Shown: positions 41,133-50,490, counted from the stretch's first letter. The stretch: 64,000 nt of DNA from Corallococcus macrosporus (GCF_017302985.1 NZ_JAFIMU010000007.1:2046001-2110000); one strand, 5' to 3'. Numbers and translations: made by a program. The notes: generated by a model from the sequence alone, not told the origin.

Positions 41133-42554
41133 ATGCGCGCTTCCCTCCTGCTGTTGCTGCTCACGGCGAGCACCGCCCTCGCCGCGCCCCGGACGTTCCG
41201 CGTCGACTACTTCCACACCGGCAACGCCACCGAGGAGCGCTTCAGCCTGGAGCGGCTCGTGGTGGAGCCGCTGCCCTGGCCGGGCCACCCGGCGCGGGCC
41301 CTCGACGAGACGAACCTGGGCAAGTACCTCTTCGAGGTGCGGGACCGGGGGACGAACCGGCTCCTGTACTCGCGCGGCTTCGCCTCCATCTTCGGCGAGT
41401 GGGAGCTGACGGACGAGGCGAAGGGGGCCCACCGCACCTTCAGTGAGTCGCTGCGCTTCCCCTCGCCGGACCGCCCCGTCCAGGTCGTCCTGAAGAAGCG
41501 CGACGCGCAGAACGCCTTCCGCGAAATCTGGTCGGTGGGGGTGGACCCGAAGGACCCCTTCGTGGACCCGTCCTCGCCGCCCGCGCCGGGCCCGCTGCTC
41601 AAGCTGCTGGAGAACGGGCCGCCGCAGGACAAGGTGGACTTCCTCATCCTGGGGGACGGCTACACGGAGGCCGAGCGCCCCAAGTTCGAGAAGGACGCGC
41701 GCAAGCTGGTGGAGACCCTCTTCAGCTACTCCCCGTTCAAGGAGCGCAAGGCGGACTTCAACGTCTGGGGGCTGATGCCCAAGGCGGCCGAGTCCGGCAT
41801 CTCGCGGCCGTCCACGGGCGTCCACCGCCGCCCGCCCCTGGGCTCCACCTACGACGCCTTCGGCGCCGAGCGCTACATCCTCACCTTCGACAACGAGGCG
41901 CTGCGCGACACCGCCGCGTTCGCGCCCTACGAATTCGTTGAAATCCTGTCCAACGGCAACACCTACGGCGGCGGCGGCATCTTCAACCTCTTCAGCACCG
42001 TGGCCGCCGACAGCCTCTGGGCCCCCTACGTGTTCGTCCACGAGTTCGGCCACCACTTCGCGGGCCTGGCGGACGAGTACTACACCTCCGCGCCCATCTA
42101 CGGCGCCGCGCCCGCGGAGCGGGTGGAGCCCTGGGAGAAGAACGTCACGGCGCTCCACGACCCGTCCCAGCTCAAGTGGAAGGACCTGGTGGCCTCCGGC
42201 ACCCCGCTGCCCACGCCGTGGAACCAGCCCGCCTATGACGCGCATGCGCTGCAGGTGCAGCAGCGGCGGCAGAAGATCCGCTCGGAGCGCAAGCCGGAGG
42301 CGGACATGGACGCGCTGTTCGTGTCGCAGCGGGACTGGGAGGAGAAATTCCTGGGCACGCAGAAGTTCTCCGGGAAGGTGGGCGCCTTCGAGGGCGCGCA
42401 CTACGAGGCCAAGGGCTACTTCCGGCCCCAGATGGACTGCATGATGTTCACCCGGGACCGGGTGCCCTTCTGCGCGGTGTGTCAGCGCGGAATCACCGAG
42501 GTCATCGACCTGTACGCGGGTCCACCGTCCGCTCCAGCACGGAAGAGTCCCTGA
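41133..42554 (+). CDS. Secreted M64-family metallopeptidase
   Basis: 473 residues with signal peptide (LLLLLLTASTALAA). The zinc motif HEFGHHFAGLADEY (HEFGH at 303-307, ligand D314) is the HExxHxxGxxD variant of the M64 (IgA peptidase) family, and VDFLILGDGYTEAE and GGGGIFNLFSTVAADS are the conserved flanking blocks. It probably degrades extracellular protein, consistent with a predatory lifestyle. The ATG is preceded by no strong Shine-Dalgarno. Confidence 0.92.
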   Translation: MRASLLLLLLTASTALAAPRTFRVDYFHTGNATEERFSLERLVVEPLPWPGHPARALDETNLGKYLFEVRDRGTNRLLYSRGFASIFGEWELTDEAKGAHRTFSESLRFPSPDRPVQVVLKKRDAQNAFREIWSVGVDPKDPFVDPSSPPAPGPLLKLLENGPPQDKVDFLILGDGYTEAERPKFEKDARKLVETLFSYSPFKERKADFNVWGLMPKAAESGISRPSTGVHRRPPLGSTYDAFGAERYILTFDNEALRDTAAFAPYEFVEILSNGNTYGGGGIFNLFSTVAADSLWAPYVFVHEFGHHFAGLADEYYTSAPIYGAAPAERVEPWEKNVTALHDPSQLKWKDLVASGTPLPTPWNQPAYDAHALQVQQRRQKIRSERKPEADMDALFVSQRDWEEKFLGTQKFSGKVGAFEGAHYEAKGYFRPQMDCMMFTRDRVPFCAVCQRGITEVIDLYAGPPSAPARKSP

Positions 42555-42692
42555 CTTCCTTTGATTCCCAGGCCCCTGGGCGTCCTTTCGGGTGACAGGG
42601 ACGTAGCAGGTGGTTGGGCAAATGGACGCCCCTCGGTTTTCGGGTGTAAGGGGGACCGCATCTGGAGTCTGGACCCCATGGGAGGCATTCAC

Positions 42693-44693
42693 ATGCTGAA
42701 GCGGAGCCTGAAGCGCAGCTGGCTGCCGGCGCTCGTGTCCACCGTGTTCGTCACGGTTGGCACGGGTTGCGGCGACGAGTGTGTCGATCAGTTCGACTGT
42801 CGTGACAAGGGCGCGGCCCCCGCGGGTCAGGTCTACGCCTGCGTGGAGAACAAGTGCGAGCTGCGCACGGTAACCACGCCGGGCGAGGACGCGGGTACGG
42901 AGGAGGATGCGGGCACCGGGACGGACGCGGGCACCGGCACGGATGCCGGCACGGACGCGGGCACCGGCACGGACGCGGGCACCACGACGGACGCGGGCAC
43001 GGGCCCCCAGGCCTGCAACCCGGCCTGCTCGCTGACCGAGTCCTGCAACCTGGAGACGAACACCTGCACGCCGTCCAGCGTCACCACGCCGCTGGCGGAC
43101 ACGAGCGCGCAGATCGCCGCGTTCGTCGCGGCCCCGGCGGGCGCGCTGACCACGCCGCAGCCGGTCAGCGGCGCGTTCGTGACCTTCATCAAGCCCGCGG
43201 TGGCGGGCAGCGCGGCCGCGGAGGCCGACGGCTTCTTCCTCCAGGCCGAGGCCAACGGCCCGGCGATGTTCGTCCGCGGCTCCGCGTCCACCACGCCGGT
43301 GGCCGTGGGTGACCGCGTGACGCTGAACGTCACGGAGAAGGAAATCCTCAACGGGCTCAACGTGGCGAAGACGGTCACGGACCTGACCGTGGTGAGCAAG
43401 AACCACGGCGTGTGGAACCTGAGCACCGCGACGCCCGCGGGCCTGAAGGTGGACGTGAACGCGGTCAGCACCTTCGAGGACGCTGGCACGACCAGCACCT
43501 ACGAGAGCCGCCTGGTCACCGTGTCCGGCAAGCTGGGCGGGACCGGGGCGGGCAGCAGCAGCGGCGCGGCCTTCACCGCCTTCCCGGTCGTCACCACGGG
43601 CGAGCCGTCCCCCAGCCCCCTGCTCCTGCGCGTGCCATCCACCGTGTCCTCCTACCTGGACATGGTCGCGGGCTGCGACGTGGCGGTGCCCACCGGCGTC
43701 GTCTGGCGCTTCAACGCCCAGCCCCAGGTGTCCGTGTTCGCGCCGGAGCAGCTCAACGTCACCGGCTGCCCGGCCCCGACGCTGGCGAGCGCCTTCGCGA
43801 CGACGCTCACGCAGGTCAAGGTCTCCTTCAGCCGTTCGGTGGACGCGGCCAGCGTCACCGCGGCGCCGACGCAGTTCACGTTCAGCGGCGGCCTCCAGGC
43901 GCAGAGCGCGACGGTCAGCGGCCGGGACGTCCTGGTGACGACCACCGAGCAGGTCCCGGGAACGGACTATACGGTGTCGGTCGCCAACACCGTGAAGGAC
44001 ACGGTGGGCAGCGCGGTCACCACCCCGAACTCGGCGACCTTCAAGGGCTTCCGCACGGGCGCCGTGCTGCGCATCACCGAGGTGCAGCCCAGCGCGACGA
44101 ACAGGCTGGATCTCGTGGAGCTGCAGGTCATCAGCGCCGGTACGACGGCGGGCCTCCTGCTGCAGCAGGACGTGAACTCCGCCGCGACCCTGGCCACATT
44201 CCCGGACGTGAGCGTGGCCAAGGACGACATCATCGTGGTCCACATCAACGGTACGGGCGAGAGCGAGACCACCGCGAAGAACCAGTTCCCCACCAGCAGC
44301 AACGCGGCCAACTTCGACACGGCCTGGGACTTCAAGGGCGGGACGACGGACATCACCTTCTCCAGCCGCGTCCTCCTGGTGCGTGACGCGCAGAACGCCA
44401 TCCAGGACGCGGTGCCCTTCGCGCGCAACGCGCCGAACCAGCCCGGGGCCTTCCCGGGCAACCTCCAGGCCATCCAAGCCGCCGGTCAGTGGTCGCCCGC
44501 GGACTGCACCGGCGCGCCGTGCACGACGACCTCCTCGCCCACCGCGGCGGCCGTCTCCGCGGACTGGACCAACGTGCCGGCGAACAACGCGACGCCGGCC
44601 AGCAGCACCGCCCGTCGCGTCAGCGCCACGGACACGAACACCGCGGCCGACTGGGCCGTGGGTGCTCCGTCCTGGGGTGTCGCGAATCCGTAG
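42693..44693 (+). CDS. Large secreted lipoprotein with Thr/Asp-rich linker
   Basis: 666 residues; ATG with GGAGG 7 nt upstream. A lipoprotein-type signal ends in TVGTGCG (C about residue 20). Cysteine-rich CGDECVDQFDCRD and CNPACSLTESCN segments flank a DAGT-rich linker. The rest alternates beta-rich segments and FKGFRTGAVLRITEVQPS, a transition typical of lamin-tail-like or adhesin domains. The end RRVSATDTNTAADW resembles a lamin-tail C-terminal motif. Likely cell-surface; a strong terminator follows at 44724-44755. Confidence 0.75.
   Translation: MLKRSLKRSWLPALVSTVFVTVGTGCGDECVDQFDCRDKGAAPAGQVYACVENKCELRTVTTPGEDAGTEEDAGTGTDAGTGTDAGTDAGTGTDAGTTTDAGTGPQACNPACSLTESCNLETNTCTPSSVTTPLADTSAQIAAFVAAPAGALTTPQPVSGAFVTFIKPAVAGSAAAEADGFFLQAEANGPAMFVRGSASTTPVAVGDRVTLNVTEKEILNGLNVAKTVTDLTVVSKNHGVWNLSTATPAGLKVDVNAVSTFEDAGTTSTYESRLVTVSGKLGGTGAGSSSGAAFTAFPVVTTGEPSPSPLLLRVPSTVSSYLDMVAGCDVAVPTGVVWRFNAQPQVSVFAPEQLNVTGCPAPTLASAFATTLTQVKVSFSRSVDAASVTAAPTQFTFSGGLQAQSATVSGRDVLVTTTEQVPGTDYTVSVANTVKDTVGSAVTTPNSATFKGFRTGAVLRITEVQPSATNRLDLVELQVISAGTTAGLLLQQDVNSAATLATFPDVSVAKDDIIVVHINGTGESETTAKNQFPTSSNAANFDTAWDFKGGTTDITFSSRVLLVRDAQNAIQDAVPFARNAPNQPGAFPGNLQAIQAAGQWSPADCTGAPCTTTSSPTAAAVSADWTNVPANNATPASSTARRVSATDTNTAADWAVGAPSWGVANP
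42882..43003 (+). repeat. DAGT-encoding direct repeat
   Basis: Repeating GACGCGGGCACC-type units coding for D-A-G-T blocks with E/G/T fillers, seven in the stretch. It forms the flexible linker between the anchored N-terminus and the folded part of the lipoprotein. Confidence 0.7.
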
Positions 44694-44723
44694 TCGCCGC
44701 GTCTGACACCCTGCCGTGACAGA

Positions 44724-44755
44724 GGGCCGCGTTCCCCCACCGGGGAGCGCGGCCC
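44724..44755 (+). terminator. Intrinsic terminator after the large lipoprotein gene
   Basis: Fourteen-base stem, GGGCCGCGTTCCCC against GGGGAGCGCGGCCC, with one T-G wobble pair and a 4-nt CACC loop, followed by TTCTTCTT. It lies 31 nt after the stop at 44693. Confidence 0.75.
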
Positions 44756-44855
44756 TTCTTCTTGGATGACAGAGGGGTGTGTCACTCTTGGAAGCAGTGG
44801 GGTACACCGCCCGTCATTGCGATGGGCCGTGGTCCCCTTCCGGCATCTGGGCCGG

Positions 44856-47051
44856 ATGACTTCCATGTCCCTCTCGCGCCTCGTCCCACCCCTGCTCGCA
44901 CTGCTGCTCGCCGCGTGTCCCGGCTCCACGCCGACGAATCCGGAAGGGCCTTCCGACAGCTCCGCCGACAGCGGCGTGCCCGGCGATGGCGGCACGTCTG
45001 GCGATGGAGGTGCCTCCACCACCGACAGCGGCGTGCCTTTCGACGGCGGGCTGCCTTCCGACGGTGGCTCGCAAGGTGACGGCGGGCTGCCTTCCGACGG
45101 CGGCTCGAAGGCCGACGGCGGCTCGCAGGCCGACAGCGGCGTGCCGAGTGGCGGTGGGGGTGCGACGCTGGAGGTGAACTCCCCGGGGCTGGGGGACGGC
45201 CGCGTGGGGGAGCCCTATTCCGCGAGGCTCAGCGCCTCCGGTGGTCAGGCGCCGTTCACCTGGAGCTTCACCGGAACGCTGGCCGCGGGGCTCACCCTGT
45301 CCCCGGACGGCGTCCTGTCCGGCACTCCCACCGCCGCGGGCATGACCATCTTCGACGCCAACGTGCGCGACGCGACGGGCGCGACCGCGACCAAGCAGGT
45401 GGTGGTCATCGTGCAGCCTCCGCTCACGCTGTTCACCGTGGGGCAATGGAACCTGGAGTGGTTCGGCGCGCCCAACCAGGGCCCGGTGAACTCCACCTCC
45501 GACGGCGGCTGGAGCGACGACCTCCAGGTCACGGGGGCGACGAAAGTCATCGGCGGCGCGTGGGCCCACGTCTGGGGCCTGGTGGAGATGGTGGACACCG
45601 CGGACTTCAACACGCTCCTGTCGGGGCTGCCGAGCACCTACAACGGCTTCCTCGCCAACAACACCACGTACGTCCTCAGCGGCGCGTCGCAGTACTCCGC
45701 CGGCGAGCAGAAGCCCGGCATCCTCTACGACACCACCTTGCTCACCTACCGCGGCGCCCAGGTCATCCTCACGGCGCAGGCCGCGGACTTCGGCGGGCGC
45801 CCGCCGCTGCGCGTGGACTTCACCACCCGCGTCCACGGCGAGGACGCGCCGCTGACCGTCATCGTCACGCACATGAAGGCCTTCGAGGACCGGACGTCCT
45901 ACGACCAGCGCCAGCGCGCCGCGGCCGCCCTCAAGGGCTACCTGGACCAGTGGCTGCCCACGGCGCGCGTGATGGTCATTGGCGACTGGAACGACGACCT
46001 GGACCACTCCATCACCACGCAGAACGGCGTCGCGCTGGCCTCGCCCTACCTGAACTTCCTGAACGACCCCACGCACTACACCTTCCCCACGAAGGTGCTG
46101 ACCGACGCCAACACCCGCACCACCACGGAGTACGACGACGTCATCGACCACACGCTGGTCACCGACGAGGTGGCCGTGGACGCCGTGCCCGGCGGCGTGC
46201 AGGTGCTCCGGCCCGACGCGACGATTCCGGACTACGCGCGCACCGTCAGCGACCACTACCCCGTCCTCACCCGCTACGACCTGAGCGGCGTCCCCGGTCC
46301 ACGCGTGCGGCTCACCGCGCCCCTGGGCGGCACGTTCGTCACGGGCACCCCGCTGACGTTCACGTGGCACTCGGTGGGCATGACCACCGTGCGCATCGAG
46401 GCTTCCTATGACGGCGGCCACACCTGGAACGTCGTGACCGCGTCCGTGAGCGCGGCCGCGGGCACCTTCAGGTGGACCGTGCCCGCCGTGGAGAGCGACC
46501 TGGTGTGCCTGCGCGTGGTGGACACGGCCAACGCGTCGCGCTTCAGCATGAGCACCCAGCGCATCTGGTTCACGCGCGCGCCGCCCCGGGTCATCATCAA
46601 CGAGGTGCTCGCCAACGAGCCCGCGCTCCCCGGTGGCACCGCGCACGAGTTCGTGGAGGTCTACAACGCGAGCTCCGTCCCGGTGGACCTGTCCGGCTGG
46701 AGCCTCTGGGACGCCATCAACTGGCAGCACTTCTTCGCGCCGGGCACGGTGCTGCAGCCAGGCCGGCCCCTGGTCGTCTTCGGTGGGCCCGCGGGCTTCA
46801 CGCCCGGCACGCCCGACACGGTCGCGTCCTCCGGCGGGACGCTGAGCCTCAACAACACCTCCGACATCGTGCAACTCAAGCGCGCGGACGGCGGCGTGGT
46901 GGACAGCGTGGAGTACTTCAGCACCGTGGACGCGGTGTCCATCAACCGCTCGCCGGACCTGTCCCCGGACGCGGGCTTCGTGCCGCACACCACGCTGACG
47001 CCCGGGCGGCAGTCCTCACCGGGCCGGCGCGCGGATGGCGGCGCGTTCTAG
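44856..47051 (+). CDS. Secreted lipoprotein with Ig-like, EEP-nuclease-like and lamin-tail domains
   Basis: 731 residues. Signal LLALLLAACPG with lipobox, then a Gly/Asp/Ser-rich repeat linker to about residue 105. About 110-185 is a putative Ig-type domain (LPPL-like GEPYSARLSASGGQAPF). Residues 190-480 match the exonuclease/endonuclease/phosphatase fold: QWNLEWFG (N-terminal motif), VIVTHMKAF, MVIGDWNDDLD and SDHYPVL supply the catalytic Asp/His residues. The C-terminus, RVIINEVLANEP, AHEFVEVYNAS and VDLSGWSLWDA, is a lamin-tail domain. Probably an extracellular nuclease. ATGs at 44856 and 44865 both fit. Confidence 0.85.
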   Translation: MTSMSLSRLVPPLLALLLAACPGSTPTNPEGPSDSSADSGVPGDGGTSGDGGASTTDSGVPFDGGLPSDGGSQGDGGLPSDGGSKADGGSQADSGVPSGGGGATLEVNSPGLGDGRVGEPYSARLSASGGQAPFTWSFTGTLAAGLTLSPDGVLSGTPTAAGMTIFDANVRDATGATATKQVVVIVQPPLTLFTVGQWNLEWFGAPNQGPVNSTSDGGWSDDLQVTGATKVIGGAWAHVWGLVEMVDTADFNTLLSGLPSTYNGFLANNTTYVLSGASQYSAGEQKPGILYDTTLLTYRGAQVILTAQAADFGGRPPLRVDFTTRVHGEDAPLTVIVTHMKAFEDRTSYDQRQRAAAALKGYLDQWLPTARVMVIGDWNDDLDHSITTQNGVALASPYLNFLNDPTHYTFPTKVLTDANTRTTTEYDDVIDHTLVTDEVAVDAVPGGVQVLRPDATIPDYARTVSDHYPVLTRYDLSGVPGPRVRLTAPLGGTFVTGTPLTFTWHSVGMTTVRIEASYDGGHTWNVVTASVSAAAGTFRWTVPAVESDLVCLRVVDTANASRFSMSTQRIWFTRAPPRVIINEVLANEPALPGGTAHEFVEVYNASSVPVDLSGWSLWDAINWQHFFAPGTVLQPGRPLVVFGGPAGFTPGTPDTVASSGGTLSLNNTSDIVQLKRADGGVVDSVEYFSTVDAVSINRSPDLSPDAGFVPHTTLTPGRQSSPGRRADGGAF
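44960..45165 (+). repeat. Degenerate DGG-encoding repeat
   Basis: Repeated GACGGCGGC/GATGGCGGC-type blocks code for D-G-G-L-P-S and D-G-G-S-Q/K units, the linker of the surface nuclease lipoprotein. Two near-exact copies coding SDGGSQGDGGLP-like units are visible. Confidence 0.6.
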
Positions 47052-47597
47052 TCAGCGCAGCGGCGGGGAGCCGGGCTCGGGCGTCCTGCGCTCGGGCACC
47101 GCCTCCACGTCCCGGGCGATCCACTCCTGGCCCTGGTCCTCGTAGGTGACGCGGATCTCATCGCCCTCGGACAGCTCGCGCAGCTGCACGTTCTCTTCAT
47201 TGCGCCGCAGCCGCGTGGCCTCGTCCACGCGGACCTCCTGCTCCTGACCGCGGCCGTCCACGAAGAGCACCTCGTCGTCGCCCACCCAGGACACCCGGCC
47301 CGCGGCCCAGCCCATGGGACGCTGCTGGGACCCGGAGCCGCCCGTTCCCTCGGCGGCGGCCGGAGCGGGGGACGCCTCGCCCTTCACCTCCGCGCCCGCG
47401 GCCTTCAGGGCATCCGGATCCACGTGCTCCTTGGAGGCCATCAGCCCGCGCAGCACCTCCGAGCGTCCCTCGCGGTGCTTCGCGGAAGGCCCCGGTGACT
47501 TCGCGTCTCCGCCGCCGCACGCCGTCAGTCCCCCGAGGCTCCCGAGCCCCAGGAGGCCCAGCACCAGCAGGCCCGCCGTCCCGCGCATTCCCCGCAT
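47052..47597 (-). CDS. Putative lipoprotein with SH3-like beta domain
   Basis: 181 residues. Signal TAGLLVLGLLGLGSLGGLTACG with a lipobox cysteine (LTAC). After a disordered Ala/Glu/Gly stretch the C-terminal 75 residues (GRVSWVGDDEVLFVDGRGQE, then VDEATRLRRNEENVQLRELS and GDEIRVTYEDQGQEW) resemble a small beta-barrel found in bacterial periplasmic proteins (SH3-like or DUF5666-like fold). Alternative starts at 47642 (better Shine-Dalgarno) and 47657 add up to 20 residues. It ends directly against the plus-strand lipoprotein stop at 47051. Confidence 0.75.
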   Translation of the reverse strand: MRGMRGTAGLLVLGLLGLGSLGGLTACGGGDAKSPGPSAKHREGRSEVLRGLMASKEHVDPDALKAAGAEVKGEASPAPAAAEGTGGSGSQQRPMGWAAGRVSWVGDDEVLFVDGRGQEQEVRVDEATRLRRNEENVQLRELSEGDEIRVTYEDQGQEWIARDVEAVPERRTPEPGSPPLR

Positions 47598-47815
47598 TGG
47601 CCACGTCCTCCCGCGTCGTGCGAAGCGGCCCGCGTCCTCCATGGATTCCCCCTCCATGGCGGCACGGGCCCGTTCTCTCCTCACGGGGAAGATGCGCTCG
47701 CCCCGCCCCTCCGGGAACCACGAAAGTCCGGGCCTGGACCCGGCCCACGGGAACGACGCCCCTCCCGGCAGGAGGGCAGGCAAGCGCGAGCCACCCTGGC
47801 CCTGGATGCCCGCCG

Positions 47816-48736
47816 CTAGCGCGGCGCCTGGCCGCCGCCCAGGAGCCAGTCGCGGACGGCGATGAAGCGCGCCGTGGGGGCCGCGGCCTTGCGCCAGGCG
47901 ACCCAGAGCGTGCCCCGGGGGCGCCTCGCGGAGCGCCGGCCCGGCTCCGGCGTGAGCGTCACCACGCGCTTCTCCCGCACGGCGGGCGCCACCAGGTAGT
48001 CGGGCAGCACCGCCAGCCCCGCGCCCGCCTCCACCAGGGCCAGCATCTCGTCCAGGTTCGCGATGCGGCACACCACCTGCGCCGGCAACGGCTCCCTGGG
48101 CCCGAAGGCGGAGCGCCACCAGGGCGCCAGCATCGCCAGGTCCGCGTCGAAGGCGACGAAGCGATGCGCGCCGTAGTCCCGGGCCGTGCGCGGCGTTCCC
48201 CAGCGCTTCAGGTACGCGGGCGCGGCCACCGCGACGAACGCCTCCTGCGCCACCGGCCGCACCTCCAGGCCGGGCGCGTCCGGCAGCAGCCCGAGGATGC
48301 CCAGGTCCAGCGCCCCCTCCAGCAGCAGCCGGGACACGCGGCTGGGCACATCGAAGCGCACGTCCAGCCGCAGCTCCGGGTGACGCGTCAGCAGGCCCGG
48401 CAGGCGGGGCCGCAGCCAGTACCGGAAGAAGGGCCAGGGGCCGCCCAGGGACACCTCGCCGCGCACCGCGCGCTGGGCTTCGGAGGCCTCCTCCAGCGCC
48501 GCGTCCAGCGCGGGCAGGTATTCCCCCAGCCTCGCGACCAGGGCGGCCCCCGCCGGGGTGAGCCTTGCCCTGCGCCCCACCCGTTCGAACAACGCCACCC
48601 CGGCGTGCCGCTCCAGCGCCTTGAGCTGCTGGCCCACGGCGGACGCGGTGATGCCCAGGCGCGCGGCGGCGGCCGCGTGCGTGCCCGCCCGGCTCACCTC
48701 CCACAGCGTCCAGAGCGCTTCGTGATTGCCAAGCAT
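47816..48736 (-). CDS. LysR-family transcriptional regulator
   Basis: 306 residues. Helix-turn-helix AALWTL-like start: LWTLWEVSRAGTHAAAAARL, then GITASAVGQQLKALER and FERVGRRARLTPAG are the LysR N-terminal pattern. The effector domain (about 90-290) has VRGEVSLGGPWPFFRYWLRP and SRLLLEGALDLGIL. The protein is transcribed away from the DJ-1/PfpI gene; a perfect CTTCA-N7-TGAAG dyad with T-N11-A core lies 3 bp before its start, fitting autoregulation and control of the divergent gene. Confidence 0.92.
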   Translation of the reverse strand: MLGNHEALWTLWEVSRAGTHAAAAARLGITASAVGQQLKALERHAGVALFERVGRRARLTPAGAALVARLGEYLPALDAALEEASEAQRAVRGEVSLGGPWPFFRYWLRPRLPGLLTRHPELRLDVRFDVPSRVSRLLLEGALDLGILGLLPDAPGLEVRPVAQEAFVAVAAPAYLKRWGTPRTARDYGAHRFVAFDADLAMLAPWWRSAFGPREPLPAQVVCRIANLDEMLALVEAGAGLAVLPDYLVAPAVREKRVVTLTPEPGRRSARRPRGTLWVAWRKAAAPTARFIAVRDWLLGGGQAPR

Positions 48737-48738
48737 GG

Positions 48739-48755
48739 CTTCAGTTTATGTGAAG
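48739..48755. promoter_or_regulatory. LysR-type dyad (CTTCA-N7-TGAAG)
   Basis: Perfect 5-bp inverted repeat in the 103-bp gap between the LysR and DJ-1/PfpI genes; it contains the T-N11-A core of LysR boxes (T48741, A48753). Its left edge is 3 bp from the LysR start codon. Confidence 0.5.
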
Positions 48756-48839
48756 TGCCTCTCGGTTTTCTTGGGAAGGGGCCGGACGTATTCCTCCCCC
48801 ATCGCCCCTGCATGGACAGGGGCTTGGAGGAGACGTCCC

Positions 48840-49559
48840 ATGGAAGCACTGACCGCCGTGAAGGTGCTGCTCATCGTCACCAGCCACTCGCAGTTCGGGA
48901 GCACCGGAGAGAAGACGGGCTTCTGGCTGGAGGAGCTCGCCGCGCCGTACGAGCAGTTCGTGAAGGCGGGAGCCCAGGTGGACATCGCCTCGCCGCTGGG
49001 GGGCAAGGCGCCCGTGGATCCGCGCAGCGAGAAGGAGTCCACGGAGGACACGCGCGCCTTCCTCGCGGACGCCGAGGCGACGAAGAAGCTGGCGAACACG
49101 CAGGTGCTCGCGCAGGTGAAGGACACGTACGACGCCTACTTCGTGGTGGGCGGGCACGGCGTGATGTGGGACCTGTCGCAGCACGCGCCCACGCACCAGT
49201 TGCTGTCCTCGGGCTACGCGCGGGGCGCGGTGGTGGCGGCGGTCTGCCACGGCCCGGCGGCGCTGGTGGGCGTGAAGGGCCCGGACGGCAAGCCGCTGGT
49301 GGCGGGCAAGCGCGTGGCGGGCTTCAGCAACGCGGAGGAACAGGCGGCGAAGTTCGACGCCATCGTCCCCTTCCCGCTGGAGACGCGGCTGCGCGAGCTG
49401 GGCGCCCGCTACGAGTCCGGCCCGCTGTGGAAGAGCTTCACGGTGCGCGACGGGCGGCTGGTCACCGGGCAGAACCCGGCGTCCTCCGCCGCCACCGCGC
49501 GGGAGGTCCTCAAGGTCCTGGCCGAGAAGAAGCAGCAGGCCCCGGCCCCCAAGGGCTGA
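48840..49559 (+). CDS. DJ-1/PfpI-family protein (class I GATase-like)
   Basis: 239 residues; ATG with GGAGG 9 nt upstream. FVVGGHGVMWDL (104-107) and VVAAVCHGPAALVG with nucleophile C136 and H137 form the nucleophile elbow; GEKTGFWLEE supplies E24. This matches the Hsp31/YajL-like subgroup with a longer N-terminal cap, which act as glyoxalase/deglycase or chaperone; the same subgroup is often transcribed opposite a LysR gene. The DODA dioxygenase follows convergently 15 bp away. Confidence 0.92.
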   Translation: MEALTAVKVLLIVTSHSQFGSTGEKTGFWLEELAAPYEQFVKAGAQVDIASPLGGKAPVDPRSEKESTEDTRAFLADAEATKKLANTQVLAQVKDTYDAYFVVGGHGVMWDLSQHAPTHQLLSSGYARGAVVAAVCHGPAALVGVKGPDGKPLVAGKRVAGFSNAEEQAAKFDAIVPFPLETRLRELGARYESGPLWKSFTVRDGRLVTGQNPASSAATAREVLKVLAEKKQQAPAPKG

Positions 49560-49574
49560 GGGCCCGCGCCGCCG

Positions 49575-50393
49575 TCAGCCGAACTGGTAGCCGGAGATGC
49601 GCGTCCCCATCATGGCGCCGGCCCAGGCGGTGGTGCCCCGGTCCGCACCGGCGGCACCGGCTGCGACCATCAGGGGGAGCAGGTGCTCCTCGCGCGGATG
49701 GGCGAGCCGCGCGTAGGGCGCCTGCGTCCACTGCGTGAGCATCTCGTCGCGGAGGGACACGGGGGCCGTGGCGGCGTCCTGGACCCAGGCGTCGAACTTC
49801 GCGGAGACCTCGTGCACGCGAGGGTCTCCGAAGGCGCGCAGGTTGTGGAACGTCAGCCCGCTGCCGATGATGAAGACGCCCTCGTCGCGAAGCGGCGCGA
49901 GCGCCCGGCCCATGGCCAGGTGCTCCGCGGGATCCAACCCCTGCTTCAGCGACAGCTGGACGCAGGGGACGTCCGCCTCCGGGTACGTGAGCTTCAGCGG
50001 GATGAAGGTGCCGTGGTCGTAGCCCCGCGCGGGGTCCTCCGCCGTGGCGAAGCCCGCCGAGGAGAGCAGCTCCCGCACGCGCGCGGCGAGCCGGGGGTTG
50101 CCCGGCGCCGGCCAGGTGATGCGGTACGACTCCGGCGGGAAGCCGTAATAGTCATACAGGATGGGCGGCGCTTCGGACGTCATCACCGTGGGCACGGGCT
50201 CTTCCCAATGCGCGGAGATGACGAGCAGCGCCTTCGGCGGTGTGGCAAGGCGCTGGCCCACCTGACGCAGGTAGGTCGCGAGCGACTGGACCTCCGCTTT
50301 CGGAAGGCCCATCTCCACGAAGGGCCACGGGCCACCGCCGTGCGGGATGAAGACGACGGGCAGGCGCGAAGGGCTGGAAGGGTCGGTTGGCAT
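49575..50393 (-). CDS. DODA-type extradiol dioxygenase (LigB family)
   Basis: 272 residues. Iron ligands and catalytic residues: H18 in IPHGGGPW, H62 in VISAHWEEP, H127 in GYDHGTFIPLKL, and H237 in AHPREEHLLPLMVAAGAA. The pattern fits the DOPA-4,5-dioxygenase/YgiD clade of class III ring-cleaving enzymes acting on small catechols. It converges on the DJ-1/PfpI gene, 15 bp apart. Substrate not predictable. Confidence 0.9.
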   Translation of the reverse strand: MPTDPSSPSRLPVVFIPHGGGPWPFVEMGLPKAEVQSLATYLRQVGQRLATPPKALLVISAHWEEPVPTVMTSEAPPILYDYYGFPPESYRITWPAPGNPRLAARVRELLSSAGFATAEDPARGYDHGTFIPLKLTYPEADVPCVQLSLKQGLDPAEHLAMGRALAPLRDEGVFIIGSGLTFHNLRAFGDPRVHEVSAKFDAWVQDAATAPVSLRDEMLTQWTQAPYARLAHPREEHLLPLMVAAGAAGADRGTTAWAGAMMGTRISGYQFG

Positions 50394-50490
50394 GGCGTCC
50401 CAGGTGTAACGCGCGGTCTGCCTCCGCGCATGCCGCCGGGCCCTGATGGCTTCTGCTATGAAACAGGGTGGGGACCGTCACGGGGGTTTC

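Noticed and set aside
42555..42692. Short hairpin CCCAG-GCCC-CTGGG after the M64 gene
   Set aside because: Stem of only 5 bp and no T-tract; not enough for a terminator call.
40959..44807. 1282-residue minus-strand ORF spanning several genes
   Set aside because: It lies antisense to the well-supported PEGA, M64 and lipoprotein genes, with Arg/Gly/Ala-rich low-complexity composition typical of high-GC shadow frames; no start signal or domain.
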